Position numbers and translations under genes: made by a program. A DNA stretch of 64,000 nucleotides from Tuctoria greenei (lineage: Eukaryota; Streptophyta; Magnoliopsida; Poales; Poaceae). The notes below the pieces were generated by a model. It searched no databases and was not told the origin of the DNA. It was given only the letters and a program-made list of their open reading frames with translations. This document shows, piece after piece, positions 55,958-64,000 of this stretch. The stretch covers positions 80,289,735-80,353,734 of the forward strand of contig JAYESD010000002.1 in assembly GCA_036927565.1 (NCBI GenBank), written 5' to 3'. Each line of letters starts with the position of its first letter. The first letter of the stretch is position 1.

Positions 55958-56601
55958 CACTACTACAAAAAGTATTTTTTGCAGGCGCATCAAAAATTAT
56001 TTACAGACGGTTCGTAAAAAATCCGCATGTGATGTAAAATACATTAAAATCCGCATGTGATAATAACATATCATAGACGGTCTGTAACTAAAAATCACCT
56101 GTGAAAAATATAGGTTATCATATGCGGTCGTTAGTACAAACCGCCAGTGATAATGGTGGCTCCTGATTGGTCTGTTGTTTCATCCCACAGATCGCTCTTG
56201 GACTTCAGATCTCCGCTGCTTACCGATCCAAGGACTCGCACGAGGTCATCTCTGGAACCCGCACGAGAGTTGTGTCTATAATAGAAGCAACACCGACACC
56301 TCACATCCTTATCCCCAATCTCACCGTCCTTCTCCCCAATCTCACCTCATGGTCCTTCCTCCCCAACCTCGCTCGATCGCCGCTCCTCCTCTTGGCCGCT
56401 GCGTTGGCCGCCCGCTTCCACTCCTAGCGGTCCTCGCCGTCGCAGCGATCGTGCTACTCACCCGCCGTGAGGTCCTCGCTCGATGGTCGTGGCTCGCGGA
56501 TCCATCCTCGGTCGATGATGAGGGTCGCGGATCCGTCTCATGGTCGTCTCCTCGGCCACCCGCTTCCGCCTCCTGGCGGTCCTCGCCGTCGCGACAGCCG
56601 C

Positions 56602-57422
56602 TGTCGGTACCCTGCGTACTAAGTACCCCACGATACCGCAAGAAAAGCCACGGGGTTCCACCTATCCGAGTTGAAGATCTCTAAAGGCTCCACGTGTCTC
56701 GCAGCACCGGACCCGCCTCCCTCATTAGGGTAGCTCCAGCGCTGCCATGTGTAAAGCAAGGCCGGACCTAACTCCTTGTACAGGAAAGCTCTGGTCGTGC
56801 CACGTGTCCAGTGGCCCCGGACCTAACCTCCACTAGAGGGAAGCTTCGGTGCTGCCACGTGTACAGCGGCTCCGGACGTGCCTCCCCACAGTGGGAAGCT
56901 CCAGAACTGCCACGTGTCGAGCATCCGGACCTAAGCCTGCAACGGGAAGATAGGAGGATCTCCAACTATGCAGAGATTTAAGGGATAGTTAAAGCTACCG
57001 TTACCAGGTCTAATTACGTGTCATTAATACCATATTAATAACACACGATAAGATGACCTTTAGTACCGGTAATGCCGCTATTAAGGCGTGTTATCACTGT
57101 TAAATATGCTTAATATATACATATCATGTATTAGGTAAACACCGACGGGACCACATGTCGGGCCAGAATGACAATGTAACGGTCAGTCCTTGGTTGTGCC
57201 ACATGGTACAAAGTACAAGCTCGATCAAGTGCTCACATACGCATACTCATACATACAACAACCACCCGTGGAGTAGGGTATTACACTCAAGCGGCCTGAA
57301 CCACGTAAAAATCATCGTGTCACTATCTTGTTCATAATCTCACGCGCGCCCCAACCAATCACGAACCTTCGCGTCCTATGTTCTAGTAGTACCGGGGGAA
57401 CTGTCGATTACACACTTCGACA
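56602..57422 (+). repeat. Solo LTR of the gypsy family, inside the CACTA element
   Basis: It starts TGTCGGTACCCTG and ends CTTCGACA, flanked by gccgc on both sides (56597-56601 and 57423-57427). It matches the LTR at 48754-52626 across its length. A single LTR with an intact duplication points to recombination between two LTRs that removed the interior. Confidence 0.93.
56670..56935 (+). repeat. 55 bp tandem array in the solo LTR
   Basis: The CCACGTGTC-like box starts at 56690, 56745, 56800, 56855 and 56910, again at exact 55 bp steps. Flanking unit sequence is GGAAGCTCC...CCGGACCTAA. Confidence 0.9.
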
Positions 57423-58970
57423 GCCGCGCTCCTCGCCACTGCTCAGGACGATGTCTCTACGCTTCGTACCCACGGATCCAGCCACGATCGATGCCTTCAG
57501 CCGCGGATCCAGCCGCGATCGATACTTTGACCTCTGTTGGGTGGTGTTGAACAGCGGTTGCACATCGTAGGCCACAACGGCATCTCGGTCTTCATGTCGT
57601 TCAACTCTGGTGTGGAGTCAGTGTTTATTGTGCTAGGAGATGTGCTATACCGATTGATTTGTAACCTGCATGTTTATGTTGTACTGCAATCTGATGAAAT
57701 GATTGTATCATCATGTTTCGTTTCTCCTTTTCTCCTTCCTACGAAGGTATAAGTGTATATATAAATGCATTTTTACAACGGTTTTTAGTTATAAACTGCC
57801 TATGAAAATGCATTTTCACAGGCGGTTGACAGTAAAGAACCGCCTGTAAAAATGCATTTTTCTCATACGGTTTCTGTTGCTGCCCGCGATAATCGGCTAT
57901 TTTCACAGACTCTTCATTTCAGACGGTTCTGAAAATCGAGTGTGATAATATGTTTAGAACCGTATGAGATGAAGCTTATTGTACTAGTGAAATAGATGGA
58001 CTCTGATTTATTACTGAATGTATTAGAACAAAACAATTGAGTGCTAGCGAAACCAATACTTCCTCCGTTATAAAATAAATGATCCATGCTGAGTAGTTTA
58101 AACTATCCGGCATCATTAAAAAAAAGGAAAATGCACTAACTGCGAAACGACTAACGGCAACAAAAGATAAAATATCTGAGATGTCTTCTATCACCAATAC
58201 AGGTGTTATCATGATCAGAGTTATATTAGGCTTTGTGGCAGCATCGAGTCAATCGTCAACTTAAAAATCATGGCCACTCAAGAAAGAAAAATGTTTTTCT
58301 AGAGGAGATAACGTTAGGTGAGACAAGCAGGAACCCTAGCTAATGGTTTTACTTCCACGTTAACTTACCTTTTTACTACTGACAAATTCAAACAATCCAA
58401 TCCAGAGATTTAGTCCCTTTTATTAGGAGAAAATGATAGGAGTAAAAGTACTATAACTGGAAAACAAAATCGATCTTTCTGCTTGATTTGGAGAGACAAC
58501 CACACTAGCATGCATTTATGTGTCCTTGACTGCATGCAAACAACCACTTGGGTGTGGTTCAGAATTAATCCAGAATAAACAGAGTGCTTACTCCACTAGT
58601 GAAATTTGTAACAATACCTTGTTGCTGTTGATTGCTTACTTGGCTACAACGCAATAGACAATCGAGTGCGGCTCAAGTCACCCCTCTTTATTCGACAAAT
58701 ATTGCTTGCGCTAACAATTAAAGAACAGTGTATCTCTCTTACACTAAGCTTAGCAACAGTGAATTAGCAGCATATATGCATTTATTAATAATACGAAGTT
58801 TAGCATCATCTAAGAATATAAGTCGCTTTTACAGTAAGAGAAGGAAGAACAAACAAATTTCAAACATTAGCCATCCTCCATCAGTGCTGGAATTATTATG
58901 AATAAGAATGTATCTGCCATCTATCTGATTGCTGCTGCTTAACATCAAATGAAAATATCTTAATTTTTTT

Positions 58971-59060
58971 AATAATATGTGGATGTTAGGCTGTAGCCTC
59001 CTCGAGAGGTCAAGGCTGGGTACTTTTTTTCCCCTATCATCTAAAAAATAATATGTGGAT
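58971..59060 (+). mobile_element. Tiny LINE-like insertion with 14 bp target duplication
   Basis: AATAATATGTGGAT occurs at 58971-58984 and again at 59047-59060, bracketing 62 bp that begins GTTAGGCTGTAGCC and ends CATCTAAAA. The first copy follows a T run, as expected for TTTT/AA endonuclease cleavage. This fits a severely 5'-truncated LINE. Confidence 0.6.
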
Positions 59061-59340
59061 CTAAGTCAAATTGGCACTGCTAGAGATGGACATCATGATA
59101 GGCCAGATAGCACTTCTTAAGACGGTTGCGCTTTGTAATTAGTATTTGGTTAATCAGGCTGCATCATCATGCTCTGACTAGTACTTCATGTCGCACTTAC
59201 ATGCGTCATAAGCATACATATATACAAGCATAATTTAACACGTATATGATCCCACTCAGACCTTGCGTATGAACGCGTCTAATCTAGTCTACCTGTAGGC
59301 TGTAGCCTGCATCATGAACATAGGCTCGCTCATAGAGTTA

Positions 59341-59390
59341 CAAACCTAACCAACCTTCTCCGTAACAAACCTAACCAACCTTCTCCGTAA
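59341..59390 (+). repeat. Perfect 25 bp tandem duplication
   Basis: Two identical adjacent units beginning CAAACCTAACC and ending CTCCGTAA. Confidence 0.9.
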
Positions 59391-60844
59391 GCGAGAGGAT
59401 CCTCTGACTTTACTGCACCTTTAACTTGATCAGTGCCGTGTGGACTGGCGACATGGTGGATCTCTTTTTTGAAAACGCTTATGTGTTATAAGAGGAAGAG
59501 TGCACACAACAATTACAGAGAGATATTTACATGTGTAGGCCAGACCGGCCAGAATAGACTCACGGCACCCCTACATTAATTTGTCCCAAACGACATGGCC
59601 ATCCAGCAAGTTGTCAGGTAGCCATGGTTTCCTTGACGTCAGCGATCAGTTGTTGTATGGATCGAGAAGCTAAACAGAATATCTGTGCATTGCGCTCATA
59701 TGACAATGATCAAGTCATGGGTGGGAGATCGTGTTCCTCCACAGGGATGCGTCAGCAATGGCGAGCTGGAGCACTAGTTCCTCTCTGAACTACCATGGCA
59801 AGAAGAAGCTGAAAATATCTGCCCAATGTAATGACTTGGTTAATTGGTTATTAGCATCTTAAGCATCATCAAGTGAATACTCAATCTGCAGCATGCTGCA
59901 TGCGAGAGGAATCCTAACCATCTGTTCAATTTTACGAATTCTTTCCTTTTCATCTCCCATCAGTCTTTAATTGATGACGTTAGGGCGACATCGTAGTTCA
60001 AAAAACTAGAGGGATTATGTACTTCTCACGGCCTGTTGTATACATATACTTTGGCAGCAACAATTATGTAAGCGTTATTCACATTTTCTTAATAAAAAAT
60101 TAATTAAGTTTGTTCTGTTTTGCCATTTCAAGTCTTTGATTTAGGAACAAACTTGAAACTCCAAAAAACGGTCTAAATAAGTTGCAAGATGTTCCTAATA
60201 AAAAAGAGATTGGAATAAGGAATTCAGCATGAAACTAACATTCATCACAACTATCAGTTCTATCACAAAGTATGGCAAAAAAAAAAATCAAACGAACAGT
60301 GCTAAGATATTGATTAAATCAAACCACTACCCTTGCTAAAGGGCAAAATGGAGAGCAAGAATTGGTTTGTTGCAAGTGCCTGCTCTCATAGGCCCTCAGA
60401 GCACAGCACAGAATAATCACTAGTGCAACACTGTTGGGACACAAGCCGGTGCAAAGGGGAACGTCGTACTCCCAAAACAACAAGGATGAAGAGAGTACAT
60501 GCCATCTTGTCACTCGTGTGCCTTGCTGTGTTCCCTACGAGAGCCTATGACTGCGACCCACACCTAACCTAACCCTGCAATCCAATTCAGCTCTTTCCAC
60601 CTGACAGCCTCATCTATCTTGAAGGGAAATGCTTGCCGCCTTGCGATCTATCACGTATCAATGGAGCTCTCAGCTGGTTGATTGGTACTCGTCAGCCAAA
60701 CCGGTGCTGCCAACGCGACCGTAGAATCAACAGTTGCATGGCAATATATGTTGTCTGTTCGGCCGGTCTAGTAGTGAGTCATATTCCACTGATTGCTTAC
60801 TGTTAGGTTACTAGCTACTAAACTGTAAATACTACTAATTAATA

Positions 60845-60924
60845 CTCCCGTCAAATCTTTTTATTTGTCACCAATTAGTTCATTTTTGAACTAACCGATG
60901 ACAAATAAAAAGATTTGAAGGGAG
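60845..60924. mobile_element. Stowaway-like 80 bp foldback MITE
   Basis: CTCCCGTCAAATC at the left is mirrored by GATTTGAAGGGAG at the right, and the arms continue nearly perfectly to the centre (TTAGTTCA/TGAACTAA). It is flanked by TA on both sides. TA duplications and CTCCC termini are typical of Stowaway (Tc1/mariner) MITEs. Confidence 0.8.
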
Positions 60925-61403
60925 TAGTACTGAACAAACATTACGAGTAACACCAATTGCGACATACCGAATATACCAAAAAGAACGAAGAATATACAGT
61001 TGTGCATCTCTTCATTTGTTCAGAGGTTTAAATTAATTACATGTAGTACAATATATAGGTAATAATGAGATCAATGCACTGATGGACTTGAAAACACAAA
61101 TTCATTACGCTTGGGTTCAGTTAATCTACATTGAAGAAAAGGAGGGTGAACTACACGATGAGCGTGCTGTAATCTATGCTCAGACAAGCACGGCCATATC
61201 CAAGCTGAGTAGGTACATATGCTACTACTTCCATCTTGTCATTCTGTCATGCAAAGACACGCTCTTTGTGATATCTTGATCGATGCTGGAGCCGCTTCTG
61301 AAGCTCCTGAATGGCTTCTGTTACTTCTGTACAGATAACCTTTCATGCGCGTATCAGTTGATGAAGCATGCACGAGTGTCTGAGACGCCGGACGGTGCCG
61401 CTA
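60925..61403. other. Downstream flank of the minus-strand gene
   Basis: It probably contains the 3' untranslated region of the gene at 61404-62318. No poly(A) signal was identified with confidence and no other gene is visible. Confidence 0.5.
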
Positions 61404-62318
61404 CTAGACACGGATAAGAGCCGGCGAGCGGCGGTGCTGCTTCTCCATCGCCTGGCGCTGCTCGGACTCCTTCCGCTGCAGGCGGAGCTGCTCGTGGTGC
61501 CGCCGGATGAGGCTCTCCGCGCGGCGCAGCAGGTCGTCCTGCGCCCTCACCAGCACGTCCCTCGTGCGCCATCCCAGCTGCCTGACAGCCGACGGCCGTG
61601 CCGCCTCTGGTTGCGGCGGCGGGGCCGCCGACGAGACAGACTTGCGCATCATCTGCCGCTTCGCGGCCGTCTCGGCCGCCCGCTGCAGCCGCGGGAGCTC
61701 CTCGTTGCCCCACGTCTCGCTCTTCCTCACAGGCACCGGCCGCACCGCGCGCCGCTGCACCATGGACTGCCACAGCGTGTCTAGGGAGACGTCGTCGTCG
61801 GCGTCGGTGTCCTCGGGCCTGGCCTCGCCGGCTGCGCCAATGGTTCTAGGCGTCTCATCGCCGCGTTTCTTGTCACCGGCGTCGAACCACAACCCGCTCT
61901 CGCTCTCCACCGCGGCGTTCCTCGTCGTCGCCGCCGCCGCCTCGCCAGCCGGTTTCTTGGGCACACGGACGCGGTCGGTTCTTCTAGCCGCTTTTGCCTC
62001 CCGTGCCTGCCTCTTTGGCTTCGACGACACCGGTGCCTCTGCCTCTCCACCGCTAAGAACCACGGTGGCGAACTCATCATAATCCCGCGACGGGTAGAGG
62101 TCATCCACCGCGCTGAGCACGTCGTTAGTCGAAGAAGAGGTGTCATCGTCCGCGGTCGTGTTTCGACGGCAGAAGGGAGAGAGGAGGCAGATGGTGATCA
62201 CGTTAGACGCAAGCCACAGGAAGGGAGGCGACAAGACGAAGCCGGTAGAGATGTAGGAGCCCGCGGCCGCCGCCGCGACGACGGTCACAGCCGCCGTGGC
62301 ATTGACGAGGGAGTTCAT
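61404..62318 (-). CDS. DUF4408/DUF761-like membrane-anchored protein
   Basis: An uninterrupted, intronless, GC-rich frame of 304 codons starts MNSLVNATAAV at 62318. Residues 8-46 are hydrophobic and contain LSPPFLWLASNVITICLL, which resembles the DUF4408 membrane segment. The middle is charged and low in complexity. VSLDTLWQSMVQRR (about residue 178) and a C-terminal RRAESLIRRHHEQLRLQRKE segment resemble the conserved parts of plant DUF761 (cotton-fibre-expressed type) proteins. The molecular function of that family is not established. The start is supported by a TATA box 66 bp upstream. It is the only protein gene in the window with no sign of a mobile origin. A Harbinger-like element lies just upstream. 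Confidence 0.82.
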   Translation of the reverse strand: MNSLVNATAAVTVVAAAAAGSYISTGFVLSPPFLWLASNVITICLLSPFCRRNTTADDDTSSSTNDVLSAVDDLYPSRDYDEFATVVLSGGEAEAPVSSKPKRQAREAKAARRTDRVRVPKKPAGEAAAATTRNAAVESESGLWFDAGDKKRGDETPRTIGAAGEARPEDTDADDDVSLDTLWQSMVQRRAVRPVPVRKSETWGNEELPRLQRAAETAAKRQMMRKSVSSAAPPPQPEAARPSAVRQLGWRTRDVLVRAQDDLLRRAESLIRRHHEQLRLQRKESEQRQAMEKQHRRSPALIRV

Positions 62319-62383
62319 GGAATAGGACGAGGTAATGGTTGTGCGGGTGGGTAGGGTGGCAAGAGAAGCAACGGATGAGCCGA

Positions 62384-62391
62384 TTATATAT
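62384..62391 (-). promoter_or_regulatory. TATA box of the DUF4408/DUF761-like gene
   Basis: The minus strand reads TATATAAT, 66 bp before the ATG at 62318, leaving a short 5' leader. Confidence 0.65.
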
Positions 62392-62459
62392 GCCCAGGGT
62401 CTAGACAGCTAGAGTGACAAGTCATCAGCTTTCGATTGTGATTAGTTACCATTTACTTA

Positions 62460-63321
62460 TGGCCTGTTTGGAACCACTAAAACTAATAATTAGCTAGCTA
62501 ATAATCTATTAGCTGGATTGACCTAACTAATTATTAGCTAGCTAATTATTAGTTGAATGGTGTTTGGAACCTCTAAAACTAATTGTGGTCAATAGTACAT
62601 TTGACTGTCTTACTCCTCACTTGATACCCATCCGATCCACGGAACAGGCCCGGCCGGCGCGCCTAGCCAGCAGTCAGCCAGCGGCGTGGAGGAGGAGGAG
62701 CTCCGTTTCTACACAGGCGACGGGACCTGGAATCCAGAGGGGCGGCGCCGCGAGCCTGTGAAAAACTTCCTTGGCCGGACGACGGATGGGACGGGACTGC
62801 GAAGCCTTCTGCGGCCGACCGAGCAGACTTGGAAGAGGGGCGGCGGCGCGTACCGTCCGGGTGACGGGGGAGACGGGGCAGAGGGCGGGGCGCGAACCGT
62901 CCTCGCAACGGCGGAGAAGGGCGGGGACGCGGACCGTCTGGACGACGGGACAGAGGGTGGGGACGCGGACGGCGACAGGGCAGAGGGCGGGTGCGCTGGT
63001 CGGGAGGCGATGCCGCGTCGCCAGCGGCCGCTGGTGCCGGGCCGATGCAGGCAGGTTCCACGGGCGACGGCATCAGGTTCCACAGGGCGGCACCCCCATG
63101 ATGCCTCGGTAGCAGATGGAAAGAGAGGATAATGGCAGATGAGGGAGAGGGAGGGGTAATTTGGACTTTAAACAACTATTAGCTAGGGTGGAGCAGCTAA
63201 TGAAATAACTATTAGTTGGGGATTAGCTAATTTTTAGTCCTGCTATTAGCTAGGTGGTTTGGAACTCTTAAAACTAATTTTTAACAACTAACTATTAGTT
63301 TTAATGGTTCCAAACAGACCC
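62460..63321. mobile_element. PIF/Harbinger-like element, 862 bp, GC-rich core
   Basis: The left end GGCCTGTTTGGAACCACTAA is mirrored by the right end, reversed, GGTCTGTTTGGAACCATTAA, and the similarity continues for about 36 bp. The TTA duplication is at 62457-62459 and 63322-63324. The AT-rich ends repeat TTAGCTAGCTAAT motifs. The core 62640-63130 is GC-rich with repeated GACGGG and GGCGGG phrases and gives overlapping ORFs on both strands that look like composition effects. There is no transposase. Confidence 0.8.
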
Positions 63322-63324
63322 TTA

Positions 63325-63405
63325 CTCCTTCCGTCTTTAAAAGATCGCTGCTTGTTAATTTATTTTTAAACTAGCAAGCAATAATTTTTTTACAAATGGA
63401 TGAAG
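63325..63405. mobile_element. Degraded Stowaway-like foldback
   Basis: CTCCTTCCGTCTTTAAAA at the left matches, with changes, the reverse of the right end (CTTCATCCATTTGTAAAA), and the inner arms share GCTTG and TTTA segments. The left flank is TA and the right flank TG. It sits directly beside the Harbinger-like element. Confidence 0.5.
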
Positions 63406-64000
63406 TGCAAAGTGTTTGTTACTACTTACGAGTAGCACGCACGGCATAATTTAAAACTGAATGCTACAATTTAAAACTGAATGCTACAATTTCGAGTACC
63501 ACGCACAGGTCGAAAATTTATTCCATTTTCTAAAAAGAAAAGATACCGTCACTCATGAATGCCGTCTGTTATTTGTATCACCGCGAGAATTTCATCTGAA
63601 ACTTGTTCAAAGTTTCATGTGAAAGGGGACTTGCGCGCGGATCCCGGCCGGTGACCTGAAGTCTGCCGTCGTCTCGCGACGGGTCAGTCAAACAAGACCA
63701 ATTCATCCCGGCATCATCATGAACGCATCACAATTCACAACCGTGACGCAATTTCGCCATAATGCCATGGCAACTGAACAACACGATTGCCTGTGTATTC
63801 TAGACCACGGAACGACAGGTCTTCGTGTTACATGGACAGACGGACACGTCCCTTTCGCCGAAGCTCGACGCCAACAACCAGCCGAGAGCAGAGCAGAGCA
63901 ACGAAAAAGCGAGGAAAGTGCAGCGCTTTGTCCCTGCACGCCGGTGGAGCCCCGAAGCTGTCGCCGTCTCCGCCGCGGCCAAGCTTCTTTTATCCCGCGC
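63406..64000. other. Window edge, no supported gene
   Basis: A minus-strand frame at 63982-63800 lacks an ATG and may be a shadow or the start of something beyond the edge. A 22 bp tandem repeat (ATTTAAAACTGAATGCTACA) is seen at 63450-63490. Confidence 0.4.

Larger units (their letters stand above)
55958..57989. mobile_element. Second CACTA element, non-autonomous, carrying a gypsy solo LTR
   Basis: The left end is CACTACTACAAAAAG and the right end, reversed, CACTAGTACAATAAG. The 3 bp duplication aaa lies at 55955-55957 and 57990-57992. Subterminal repeats of the form ACAGACGGTTC or CATATGCGGTC occur at both ends (56000-56150 and 57775-57965). Without the 821 bp solo LTR inside it is about 1.2 kb, with no transposase. 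Confidence 0.92.
57993..60844. other. AT-rich low-copy DNA, no supported protein gene
   Basis: No long reading frame is present. It includes a LINE-like insertion (58971-59060) and a 25 bp perfect tandem duplication (59341-59390). A 29-codon plus-strand frame at 60487 is treated under findings. Confidence 0.5.

Noticed and set aside
62663..63175. ORFs on both strands in the GC-rich core of the Harbinger-like element
   Set aside because: Long frames are expected in such GC-rich repeated DNA. No domain is visible and the element has no transposase signature.
63800..63982. Minus-strand frame with a hydrophobic stretch at the right edge
   Set aside because: It has no ATG within the window and overlaps another frame. 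It could be the start of a gene beyond the edge but cannot be supported here.

Overview
This is nuclear DNA of a grass (Poaceae). The evidence is the density of nested LTR retrotransposons, Sirevirus-type Ty1/copia elements with a TGGTATCAGAGC primer-binding site and repeated AAGGGGGAG polypurine tracts, a Tat-type Ty3/gypsy element with an antisense extra ORF, CACTA elements, a Harbinger-like MITE, and a GC-rich intronless gene of the monocot type. A panicoid grass is plausible, but the sequence does not settle the species.

Bases 1-53379 are almost solid transposable elements. From the left: part of Sirevirus family A on the minus strand (1-6141), then a scrap that may be an older gypsy LTR (6142-6234, resuming 38853-39227). 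Split into that scrap is a large degraded family B element (H, minus, 6235-38847, TSD gtaca/gtacg). H was hit three times: by a same-family copy B1 (8647-18849, TSD aaaac), by a younger family C element with an env-like ORF (19049-31199, TSD aaaaa), and by a reversed family B solo LTR (32185-33913) that sits at a ~720 bp deletion of H pol. Removing B1 and C leaves a 3' spacer in H of ~941 bp, against 982 bp in B1, which supports the reconstruction. Next come a family A gag-integrase fragment (39228-41159), a truncated family A LTR (41160-~42080), and the 3' half of a Tat-type gypsy element: RNase H and integrase, an antisense ORF, and a 3' LTR (48754-52626) split by a CACTA element (49677-52541, TSD tca). 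A 620 bp TRIM with two 211 bp LTRs and TSD ggtac follows (52755-53374).

Bases 53380-64000 are lower-copy DNA. They hold an intact tRNA-Ala(AGC) gene, a 169 bp tandem duplication, a second CACTA element (55958-57989, TSD aaa) that contains a solo LTR of the same gypsy family (TSD gccgc), a tiny LINE-like insertion, two foldback MITEs, a PIF/Harbinger-like element (TSD tta), and one convincing host protein gene on the minus strand (61404-62318, DUF4408/DUF761-like).

Every retrotransposon coding region seen is broken by stops, frameshifts or lost catalytic residues. The most interesting structures are regulatory. Each LTR family has its own short-motif array. The gypsy LTR has an exact 55 bp periodic G-box/ABRE-like array in two independent copies. 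Element C repeats its LTR layout (motif cluster, then TATA box) inside the element, upstream of the env-like ORF.
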